Source: Flavobacteriaceae bacterium (lineage in GTDB: Bacteria; Bacteroidota; Bacteroidia; Flavobacteriales; Flavobacteriaceae). Taken from it: a DNA stretch of 20,182 nt. Numbering within the stretch: the first letter of the stretch is position 1; every line of letters starts with the position of its first letter. The notes beneath the pieces were generated by a model. The model saw only the letters and a program-made list of their open reading frames with translations, did not search any database and was not told the DNA's origin. The stretch covers positions 1-20,182 of the forward strand of contig NZZF01000001.1 of NCBI GenBank assembly GCA_002702385.1, in the 5' to 3' direction. A program made the translations under genes and the position numbers. Below, one piece after another: positions 6,903-13,834 of this stretch.

Positions 6903-8182
6903 TGAATATTATAATTAATCCTAGCAAATCAAAATGGGACTCTTTAACCCAAAGACCCTACACTGAAAATAATTCTGTTGTTGATTCGGTAAAAGAAATT
7001 TTTAAAAATGTTCAAAAAAATGGAGACAAATCACTTATTGATTATACCCTAAAATTTGATAATGTTAAAATAGATAAATTAAAAGTCTCAGAAAATTTAA
7101 TTAATGATTCGGACGATAAAATATCTTCAAATCTTAAGAAAGCAATTGATTTAGCATATAATAATATTTATAAATTTCATAGCTCACAATTACAAAAGAA
7201 AAACATAATCGAAGTTCAAAAAGGGATTAATTGTTGGCAAGAAAAACGTCCTATTAATAATGTTGGACTTTATATCCCTGGTGGATCTGCTCCATTATTT
7301 TCAACAGTATTAATGTTAGGTATTCCCTCTTTAATTGCAAATTGCTCAAATCGAATACTCTGTACACCACCAAATTTTAAAAATGAGATAGCTCCTGAAA
7401 TTCTTTATGCATGTAAAGTATGCGGTATACATAATATTTTTAAAGTAGGTGGTGCACAAGCAATTGCAGCCATGACTTTTGGCACAGAATCAATTCCAAA
7501 AATTGATAAAATTTTTGGTCCAGGAAATCAATATGTTACTGAAGCTAAGAAGTATTCAATGAATTATGGTCTTTCAATAGATATGCCAGCTGGTCCTAGT
7601 GAATTATTAGTTCTTGCTGATGATTCTGCAAATCCAAAATATGTCGCATCGGATTTATTATCACAAGCTGAACATGGAATTGATAGTCAGGTAATTTTAG
7701 TAAGTAATTCAAAGGCTTTAATTGATGAAGTTTCTAAGGAAATTAAAATTCAAAAAAAAGATTTATCAAGAAAGGAAATTATTACTAAATCTCTTGAAAA
7801 TTCAAAATCAATATTATTTGATTCAATAGATGATTCGATTGATTTTATAAACGAATATGCTCCTGAACATTATATTATAAATACTTCAAATGAAGAATAT
7901 TGTATTTCTAAACTATCAAATGCTGGTTCTGTTTTTATTGGAAATTTCACCCCTGAAAGTGCAGGGGATTACGCCTCAGGAACAAACCATACTTTACCCA
8001 CAAATGGCTATGCTAAGCAATATAGTGGTGTTAATACTGATAGTTTTTTAAAAACAATCTCTTTTCAAAAAATTTCTAAATCTGGTTTAATATCAATTTC
8101 AAATGCAATTGAAACAATGGCTTTAAGTGAGGGTTTAGATGCACATAAACAAGCAGTATCAATTAGAATCAATGAAAATTAA
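6902..8182 (+). CDS. hisD: Histidinol dehydrogenase
   Basis: HisD performs the last two steps of the pathway, the NAD-dependent four-electron oxidation of L-histidinol to L-histidine, as a zinc homodimer. The 426-residue length is normal. Metal ligands are visible as Q255 and H258 (LLSQAEHGIDSQ), D356 (ESAGDYASGTNHTLPT) and H415 near the C-terminus (EGLDAHKQAV). The catalytic Glu-His pair is E322/H323 (APEHYIINT). VGLYIPGGSAPLFSTVLML and KVGGAQAIAAMTFGT are family signatures of the NAD and substrate region, and IFGPGNQYV is the second glycine-rich element. It overlaps hisG by one base and hisC by 11 bases. Confidence 0.98.
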   Translation: MNIIINPSKSKWDSLTQRPYTENNSVVDSVKEIFKNVQKNGDKSLIDYTLKFDNVKIDKLKVSENLINDSDDKISSNLKKAIDLAYNNIYKFHSSQLQKKNIIEVQKGINCWQEKRPINNVGLYIPGGSAPLFSTVLMLGIPSLIANCSNRILCTPPNFKNEIAPEILYACKVCGIHNIFKVGGAQAIAAMTFGTESIPKIDKIFGPGNQYVTEAKKYSMNYGLSIDMPAGPSELLVLADDSANPKYVASDLLSQAEHGIDSQVILVSNSKALIDEVSKEIKIQKKDLSRKEIITKSLENSKSILFDSIDDSIDFINEYAPEHYIINTSNEEYCISKLSNAGSVFIGNFTPESAGDYASGTNHTLPTNGYAKQYSGVNTDSFLKTISFQKISKSGLISISNAIETMALSEGLDAHKQAVSIRINEN

Positions 8183-9200
8183 AGATTTAGTAAGAAAAAA
8201 TATTGAGGAATTAACTCCATACTCCTCTGCAAGGGATGAATTTAAGTCCACTAGTGATTTTATTTACTTAGATGCAAATGAAAGTTCTTATGACAATAAA
8301 TTAAATAGATATCCTGATAACAGGCATATTCAATTAAATAAATTGATTTCCTCTTTTAAAAATGTAAATACAAATAATTTAATTCTATGTAATGGAACAG
8401 ACGAGTTAATTGATCTAGTGATTAGAGTTTTTTGTAATCCAGGTTTAGATAAAATAATTACATTAAATCCCACATATGGAATGTATGATATTTCCTCGAG
8501 AATTAATGATGTTGAAAATATAAAAATTGATTTAGATATAAACTTTCAAATTGATATTAATAAGGTATTATCAAGTTTTGATTCAAATACTAAAGTTATT
8601 TTTATTACAAATCCAAATAACCCTACTGGAAATTCCTTAAGTAATGAAGCAATTATTAAAATTATAGAATCATTTAAAGGAATTGTTTTTATAGACGAAG
8701 CTTATGTTGATTATTCCAATATATCTTTTTTAAAAAAAATAAATTCATATAATAATTTAATAGTTAGTCAAACCTTTTCTAAAGCTCTTGGACTTGCAGG
8801 TATCAGACTTGGTGTAGGCTACTCAAATCCAGAAATAATTTCCTATTTAAAAAAGATTAAACCACCATATAATATTAATTCTTTAACAGAGAAAAAGGCA
8901 ATTGAATCTCTTATGAGGGAATATGTTAATATTGATCAGGTTAATGAAACAATATATGAAAGAAAGTTCCTAGAGTTAAAATTAAAGGAATTAGCTTTTG
9001 TTAAAGTTGTATTTCCTTCAAACTCAAACTTTCTTTTGATTAAAGTAGATGATGCTGATAAAAGATACAAACAGCTTATTGATTATGGTATAGTGGTCAG
9101 AAATAGATCAAATGTTAAAGGTTGTGAAAATTGTTTACGGGTTACTGTAGGAACTCCCCAGCAGAATAAAATTTTAATAAATACTCTCAAAAAAATATGA
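8172..9200 (+). CDS. hisC: Histidinol-phosphate aminotransferase
   Basis: HisC is the PLP-dependent fold-type I aminotransferase that converts imidazole acetol-phosphate to histidinol phosphate with glutamate as donor. I take the ATG at 8172 as the start (342 aa; MKIKDLVRKNIEELTPYSSA). An in-frame ATG 33 bases upstream at 8139 would add 11 residues that do not belong to the family, and would lie deep in hisD. The Schiff-base lysine is K204 in SQTFSKALGLAGIRLG, with R212 nearby. LDANES (34-39), NPNNPTG (147-153) and FIDEAYVDY (173-181) are standard HisC motifs, and the substrate-phosphate Arg lies in CLRVTVGTPQQN at the C-terminus. The stop and the hisB start overlap as ATGA. Confidence 0.96.
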   Translation: MKIKDLVRKNIEELTPYSSARDEFKSTSDFIYLDANESSYDNKLNRYPDNRHIQLNKLISSFKNVNTNNLILCNGTDELIDLVIRVFCNPGLDKIITLNPTYGMYDISSRINDVENIKIDLDINFQIDINKVLSSFDSNTKVIFITNPNNPTGNSLSNEAIIKIIESFKGIVFIDEAYVDYSNISFLKKINSYNNLIVSQTFSKALGLAGIRLGVGYSNPEIISYLKKIKPPYNINSLTEKKAIESLMREYVNIDQVNETIYERKFLELKLKELAFVKVVFPSNSNFLLIKVDDADKRYKQLIDYGIVVRNRSNVKGCENCLRVTVGTPQQNKILINTLKKI

Positions 9201-10297
9201 AAAAAATAATTTTTTTAGATCGCGATGGAACAATTGTATTTGAACCTAAGATAGATAAACAGTTAGATAGTTTCGATAAGCTTTCTTTTATACCTGGTGT
9301 TTTCAAATATCTCGAAAAAATCAATAATGAACTCGGTTATGATTTGGTTTTAGTTACAAACCAAGATGGGTTGGGAACAGACTCATTTCCACAAGATACT
9401 TTTTGGCCAGTTCAAAACTTTATAATTGACTCATTAAGTAACGAGAACATAAGTTTTTTAGATATTTTAATTGATAACAGCTTTGAAGAGCAGAATCTTC
9501 CAACTAGAAAACCTGGTTTAGGACTAGTAACAAAATATATTAACGATACTACAATTGATTTAAAATCATCATTTGTAATAGGGGATAGGGAAACAGATTT
9601 AATTTTTGCTAATAATATTGGTTGCAACTCAATTTATTTTTCAGAATCTCAGTCTAAAATTGAAAATTCTGAAACTATTTCAAGTTGGAAAAATATTTAT
9701 GAGTATTTGAAGGGCTTAGAAAGAAAATCAGAATTTACAAGAAACACCAAAGAAACAAAAATTAAATTATCATTGAATTTAGATGGATCTGGAGAAAGTA
9801 ATATAAATACAGGTCTTTCTTTTTTTGATCATATGTTAGATCAGTTATCAAAGCATGCCCTAATAGATATAGATTTAACTGTTGATGGGGATTTAAATGT
9901 AGATGAACATCATACTATTGAAGATACAGGGATTTTATTGGGAGAAGCATTTAATTCACTTTTGTCTAATAAAGTTGGTATTAATAGGTATGGTTTTGTT
10001 CTACCTATGGACGATTGTTTAGCACAATGTGCTATTGATTTTGGAGGAAGAAATTGGATTGAATGGGATGCTGATTTTAAAAGAGAAAAAATTGGAGATA
10101 TGCCTACTGAAATGTTTTTCCATTTTTTTAAATCATTTTCAGATTCTGCAAAAGCAAACATAAATATAAAAGGAATTGGAAATAACGAACATCACAAAAT
10201 TGAATCAATTTTTAAAGCCTTTGCTAAGTCAATTAAATCAGCAATAATGAAGGATGAATCAAATATGGTTCTCCCAACAACAAAAGGAATTATATAA
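9197..10297 (+). CDS. hisB: Bifunctional histidinol-phosphatase / imidazoleglycerol-phosphate dehydratase
   Basis: A 366-residue fusion with two steps of the pathway. Residues ~1-170 are a HAD-family histidinol-phosphate phosphatase: nucleophile and acid Asp at D8 and D10 (FLDRDGT), LVTNQDGLG at motif II, the basic RKPG loop at 104-107, and VIGDRETD at 127-134. Residues ~175-366 are the manganese-dependent imidazoleglycerol-phosphate dehydratase, with FFDHMLDQLSKH, DEHHTIEDTG (236-245) and EHHKIESIFKAFAK (331-344). The pairing is as in E. coli HisB, but the zinc loop of the enteric phosphatase (C-x-H-x...C-x-C before RKP) is absent; the equivalent segment reads LIDNSFEEQNLPTRKP with no Cys or His. 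It directly abuts hisH with no gap. Confidence 0.96.
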   Translation: MKKIIFLDRDGTIVFEPKIDKQLDSFDKLSFIPGVFKYLEKINNELGYDLVLVTNQDGLGTDSFPQDTFWPVQNFIIDSLSNENISFLDILIDNSFEEQNLPTRKPGLGLVTKYINDTTIDLKSSFVIGDRETDLIFANNIGCNSIYFSESQSKIENSETISSWKNIYEYLKGLERKSEFTRNTKETKIKLSLNLDGSGESNINTGLSFFDHMLDQLSKHALIDIDLTVDGDLNVDEHHTIEDTGILLGEAFNSLLSNKVGINRYGFVLPMDDCLAQCAIDFGGRNWIEWDADFKREKIGDMPTEMFFHFFKSFSDSAKANINIKGIGNNEHHKIESIFKAFAKSIKSAIMKDESNMVLPTTKGII

Positions 10298-10885
10298 ATG
10301 AATGTTGCAATTGTAGATTACGGTGTAGGTAATATAAAAAGTATTCAACATAGCTTGGATAGAATTGGAGTGAATCATGTTTATACAATGAATCCAGAGA
10401 TAATCTTTTCTGCAGAGAAAGTTATTTTTCCTGGAGTAGGAGATGCTTCTTATGCAATGAAAAAATTAAAGAATAATAATTTAGATAAGCTAATCCCAAA
10501 TTTAAAACAACCATTACTTGGAATATGTTTAGGAATGCAACTTATGTGTACATATTCGGAAGAAGGAGATACATCATGCTTAGGAATCATTGATGCTGAG
10601 GTAAAAAAATTTAATTCGAAGAAGAATAAAATACCTCAAATTGGGTGGAATAATATAAAAAACTTAAAAACTAATTTGTTTAAAGGGATATATGAAAATG
10701 AGTTTATGTACATGGTACATACATATTATGTTCCAAAATCACGATTCACAATCTCTGAAAGTGTATATGGCTTAACTTACTCTTCAGCAATCAATAAAGA
10801 TAATTTTTATGGAACACAATTTCACCCTGAAAAGAGTGGATTAATAGGTGAAAAAATAATCAAAAATTTTATTAATGAATTATGA
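10298..10885 (+). CDS. hisH: Imidazole glycerol phosphate synthase, glutamine amidotransferase subunit
   Basis: HisH hydrolyses glutamine and channels ammonia to HisF in the IGP synthase heterodimer. It is a 195-residue class I amidotransferase. The catalytic triad is complete: nucleophile C77 in GICLGMQLM, and H176 and E178 in GTQFHPEKSG. The N-terminus MNVAIVDYGVGNIKS and the oxyanion-region PGVGDASYAM match the family. It starts one base after the hisB stop and overlaps hisA through ATGA. hisA lies between it and its partner hisF. Confidence 0.97.
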   Translation: MNVAIVDYGVGNIKSIQHSLDRIGVNHVYTMNPEIIFSAEKVIFPGVGDASYAMKKLKNNNLDKLIPNLKQPLLGICLGMQLMCTYSEEGDTSCLGIIDAEVKKFNSKKNKIPQIGWNNIKNLKTNLFKGIYENEFMYMVHTYYVPKSRFTISESVYGLTYSSAINKDNFYGTQFHPEKSGLIGEKIIKNFINEL

Positions 10886-11604
10886 AAATTATTCCTGCAA
10901 TAGACATATATGAAGGTAAGTGTGTAAGATTATTAAAAGGCGATTATAATCTTAAAAAAGAATACTCATCTAATCCATTACTTGTTGCTAAGGAATTTGA
11001 AAATAATGGTGCTACCAATTTACATGTTGTAGATTTAGAAGGAGCTAAATCTAATACTATTATCAATATAGGTGTTCTACGAGAAATATGTTCAAACACA
11101 AACTTAAAAGTTGATTTTGGTGGTGGTATCAAGACTAGAGACGACATTTCCTTAGCTTTTGATTTAGGAGTAAATCAAATAACATTAGGCAGTGTAGCTG
11201 TAACAAATAAAGACTTGCTAATAGATTCTTTAAATGTTTATGGAAAAGATAAAATAATATTAGGAGCAGATTTTTTAGATAATGTCATTAAAATAAATGG
11301 ATGGAAGACAACAACCGAACATAATTTATTTGATTTTATTAATGAATACTATAGTTATGGAATTAAATATGCAATTATAACAGATATTTCAAAAGATGGT
11401 GCAATGCAAGGCTCTTCCGTTGAAATATATTCAAAAATAATTGAGAAATTTCCTGATTTGAATCTCATTGCTAGTGGGGGAGTGACATATGAAAATGATT
11501 TAAATAAATTAAAACATATAGGATGTTATGGAGCTATAATGGGAAAGGCTTTGTATGAGAAAAGAATAGATTTAAAAAATATGATTAAACAATATGGTAG
11601 CTAA
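10882..11604 (+). CDS. hisA: ProFAR isomerase HisA
   Basis: HisA carries out the Amadori isomerisation of ProFAR to PRFAR on a (beta/alpha)8 barrel. The 240-residue length is standard. The general-base D8 is in [16 protein letters not shown]130 is at the end of the fourth strand (ILGADF), and D168 is in [12 protein letters not shown]. Phosphate-binding glycines are DFGGGIKT in the N-terminal half and ASGGV in the C-terminal half. The sequence is clearly paralogous to HisF, the next gene. It overlaps hisF by 11 bases in the form ATGGTAGCTAA. Confidence 0.97.
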   Translation: MKIIPAIDIYEGKCVRLLKGDYNLKKEYSSNPLLVAKEFENNGATNLHVVDLEGAKSNTIINIGVLREICSNTNLKVDFGGGIKTRDDISLAFDLGVNQITLGSVAVTNKDLLIDSLNVYGKDKIILGADFLDNVIKINGWKTTTEHNLFDFINEYYSYGIKYAIITDISKDGAMQGSSVEIYSKIIEKFPDLNLIASGGVTYENDLNKLKHIGCYGAIMGKALYEKRIDLKNMIKQYGS

Positions 11605-12349
11605 AAGAATAATTCCTTGCTTAGATATTGACAATAACAGAACTGTTAAAGGTGTTAATTTTCTTAATTTAATTGATGCTGGTGATCCTGTAGAATTAGC
11701 AAAATTATACTCAAATGAAGGTGCTGACGAATTGGTTTTTCTTGATATTACTGCTACAAAAGATAAAAGAAAAACATTATCCAGTCTAGCTCATGAAATT
11801 TCAAAAAACATAAACATTCCATTTACAGTTGGAGGAGGAATTAGTTCTATTGATGATGTTTCATCTTTACTTTTTAGTGGAGCTGATAAAATATCAATTA
11901 ATACACAAGCATATAGGACTCCTAAACTAATAAACCAAATTTCATCAAGATATGGAAGTCAATGTGTTGTTGTTGCTATAGATGCTAAGTTAATTAATGA
12001 CTGTTGGTATGTTCATCTTGTTGGTGGAAGAGAAAAAACAAGTACAAAGTTAATAGATTGGGCACTTGAAGTTCAAGAGAGAGGAGCGGGTGAGATTTTA
12101 TTTACTTCCATGAATAATGATGGAACTAAAAATGGATTTGCAAATGAAATTCTTTCAAATTTATCTAAAAAGTTAACTATTCCAATTATTGCCTCTGGGG
12201 GTGCAGGAAAAGTACAAGATTTTATTGATGTATTTAATGTTGGAAATGCAGATGCGGCTTTAGCTGCAAGTGTATTCCATTTTAAAGAAATTGAAATAAA
12301 ATTGTTAAAAGAAGAACTAAAACAAAATAATATAAAAGTCAGAACATGA
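11594..12349 (+). CDS. hisF: Imidazole glycerol phosphate synthase, cyclase subunit
   Basis: HisF is the cyclase half of IGP synthase. It uses ammonia from HisH to convert PRFAR to imidazole glycerol phosphate and AICAR. The barrel of 251 residues has both catalytic aspartates: D11 in [16 protein letters not shown] and D130 in VVVAIDAKL. Other signatures are [33 protein letters not shown] and [13 protein letters not shown]. It has a long overlap with hisA upstream and an ATGA overlap with hisIE, so both partners of the channel complex come from the same message. Confidence 0.98.
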   Translation: MVAKRIIPCLDIDNNRTVKGVNFLNLIDAGDPVELAKLYSNEGADELVFLDITATKDKRKTLSSLAHEISKNINIPFTVGGGISSIDDVSSLLFSGADKISINTQAYRTPKLINQISSRYGSQCVVVAIDAKLINDCWYVHLVGGREKTSTKLIDWALEVQERGAGEILFTSMNNDGTKNGFANEILSNLSKKLTIPIIASGGAGKVQDFIDVFNVGNADAALAASVFHFKEIEIKLLKEELKQNNIKVRT

Positions 12350-12936
12350 ATTTAGATTTTAATAAAAATAAAGATGGTTTGATTCCAGCAATAATTCAGG
12401 ACAGTATCACTAAAAACATATTAATGCTTGGCTACATGAACCAAGAAGCAGTAGATTTAACTATTTCATCCAAAAAAGTACACTTTTTTAGTAGATCAAA
12501 AAATAGAATTTGGATGAAGGGTGAAGTAAGTGGTAACATTTTAACGCTTGAATCATTTAAAGTTGATTGTGATAACGATTCAATATTAATTAAAGCTATT
12601 CCCAGAGGTCCTACTTGTCATAAAGGCGATGATACTTGCTGGGGAGAAAATAATGAAAAATATTTTTTAAATAAATTAGAAGAAATTATAGAGGATAGAA
12701 TATCAAATCCTAAATCAAACAGTTACATTTCTAATTTATTTGATAATGATATTGATAAAATTGCACAAAAGGTAGGAGAGGAGGCTACTGAACTGGTCAT
12801 TGCTTCAAAAAATTCAGATAAAAAAGAGTTTATTTATGAATCTGCCGATTTATTTTTTCATTTTTTATTAATCCTTCAAAAAAGAGGATTAAAATTTAAT
12901 GATGTCATAAATGAATTAAGAACTAGACATAAATAA
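12346..12936 (+). CDS. hisIE: Bifunctional phosphoribosyl-AMP cyclohydrolase / phosphoribosyl-ATP pyrophosphatase
   Basis: A 196-residue fusion that performs steps two and three. HisI, the cyclohydrolase (~1-105), has [29 protein letters not shown] and [10 protein letters not shown], with magnesium Asp at 74, 76 and 78, plus the zinc cysteines C75, C91 and C98 ([12 protein letters not shown]). HisE, the pyrophosphohydrolase (~106-196), is an all-helical MazG-like domain with [14 protein letters not shown] and [13 protein letters not shown]. It closes the his gene set, so the window carries a complete pathway from PRPP to histidine: G, I, E, A, H, F, B, C and D activities are all present. No terminator separates it from the next gene 35 bases on. 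Confidence 0.97.
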   Translation: MNLDFNKNKDGLIPAIIQDSITKNILMLGYMNQEAVDLTISSKKVHFFSRSKNRIWMKGEVSGNILTLESFKVDCDNDSILIKAIPRGPTCHKGDDTCWGENNEKYFLNKLEEIIEDRISNPKSNSYISNLFDNDIDKIAQKVGEEATELVIASKNSDKKEFIYESADLFFHFLLILQKRGLKFNDVINELRTRHK

Positions 12937-12959
12937 TTTTTCATAAAGAATTAAATATC

Positions 12960-12967
12960 TAAATTTT
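12960..12967 (+). promoter_or_regulatory. Possible -7 box ahead of the secreted protein
   Basis: TAAATTTT differs from TAnnTTTG only at the last base and ends 4 bases before the ATG at 12972. If used, it would give a leaderless or nearly leaderless transcript independent of the his operon. In DNA this A/T-rich a chance match is quite likely, and no -33 box was found. Confidence 0.2.
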
Positions 12968-12971
12968 TAAA

Positions 12972-13679
12972 ATGAAAAAAATAATATTATTATTCGTTTT
13001 GCTTACATCATTTAACCTGTCTGCTCAAGATAAGGCTTATTGGATGTGCTATAATTTTTCTGTTGATAATCAAACAGATGCTAAAGAATTAGTAGATGCA
13101 GTTGACATGCTCATGAATGCTGAGGAAATGTCTATGATGCCATTTACTGTTTTTTTATTTGAAATTGAGTTTGCAAGCTCAGAAAATGATTTTACTCATC
13201 AATTATGCTTTCTTGCTGAAAATGCGGATTATTTAAAGGGTTGGGGCCAAGGTCCAGGTGAGTTTGCTGAAAGTATGTATTTAGGCAAAGTTTTTGAATC
13301 AGTAGCTACACCAGTCGCTAGTGTATTAGCTTCTCCTATTATTTTTGATCCTTCAAAGGCTGGTTATGAATATTCTAATGTTTGGAGTATTAAAGTTACA
13401 GATGTGCCAAAATTTGCAAGTTTAGCAGCAGAATTTATTGAAGCAAATTCTGATAATTTTGATGGAACAATTGAACTTCACGAAGCTATTAGTGGTGCTG
13501 AAAGTGGTGTAACACATTATATGGTTGCCAGATCAAATAATCTTGGAGATTGGTTAAGAGGAAGAGAAGCTGTTTTTGCTAATCCAAAATCACAACCATG
13601 GTTTAATAATTCAAACAAATATTCTGAATTTCTTGATTCATTTGCTGGAAGAACAATCAAAGTATATTCTCCTGAATAA
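12972..13679 (+). CDS. Secreted protein of unknown function with internal duplication
   Basis: I do not recognise this 235-residue protein. The first 19 residues (MKKIILLFVLLTSFNLSAQ) form a clear signal peptide with likely cleavage after SAQ, so it is periplasmic or outside the cell. The mature part appears to contain two related halves. FTHQLCFLAENADYLKG (74-90) aligns with VTHYMVARSNNLGDWLRG (180-197), sharing T-H, an N and a D-aromatic-L-basic-G ending, each preceded by a helix-like stretch. This suggests a repeated alpha/beta unit, perhaps ferredoxin-like, but no family is assigned. There is no C-terminal sorting domain and no lipobox Cys. It starts 35 bases after hisIE with no terminator between and ends 21 bases before a strong one, so it probably shares the his transcript at least in part. 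A link to histidine metabolism is not implied. Confidence 0.8.
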   Translation: MKKIILLFVLLTSFNLSAQDKAYWMCYNFSVDNQTDAKELVDAVDMLMNAEEMSMMPFTVFLFEIEFASSENDFTHQLCFLAENADYLKGWGQGPGEFAESMYLGKVFESVATPVASVLASPIIFDPSKAGYEYSNVWSIKVTDVPKFASLAAEFIEANSDNFDGTIELHEAISGAESGVTHYMVARSNNLGDWLRGREAVFANPKSQPWFNNSNKYSEFLDSFAGRTIKVYSPE

Positions 13680-13700
13680 ACTTAGATTTAACTTAAATAT

Positions 13701-13728
13701 AAACCCCCGAATTTTTGGGGGTTTTTTT
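13701..13728 (+). terminator. Intrinsic terminator closing the his unit
   Basis: AAACCCCC (13701-13708) pairs perfectly with GGGGGTTT (13717-13724) around an 8-base loop, and a run of seven T residues covers 13722-13728. It begins 21 bases after the stop of the secreted-protein gene. No convincing hairpin lies between hisIE and this point, so it is the likely 3' end of the his transcript. Confidence 0.93.
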
Positions 13729-13788
13729 ATTGTTGATAATCAAAGTGTTAAATCTTAAATGAGGTTAAGAATTTTCAGCTTAGTTTAT

Positions 13789-13796
13789 TATATTTG
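13789..13796 (+). promoter_or_regulatory. Probable -7 promoter box of the GH5 gene
   Basis: TATATTTG is an exact match to the Bacteroidetes -7 consensus TAnnTTTG. It lies after the 13701-13728 terminator and 38 bases before the TTG start at 13835, where a promoter is required. The -33 TTTG element at about 19-21 bases upstream is not clearly present (only TTAAG-like sequence), so strength is uncertain. The remainder of 13729-13834 shows nothing else identifiable. Confidence 0.55.
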
Positions 13797-13834
13797 GGCA
13801 ACACACGGAATAAAAGCAATAAATAATACCAAAA

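Noticed and set aside
8139..8171. Longer hisC start at 8139
   Set aside because: The extra residues (MHINKQYQLES) are just hisD codons read in another frame; the family N-terminus begins at the ATG at 8172, and an 11-base overlap matches other junctions here.
13576..13758. 60-codon + strand frame overlapping the end of the secreted-protein gene
   Set aside because: It runs through the 13701-13728 terminator hairpin, is out of frame with the signal-peptide gene, and has no domain or signal.
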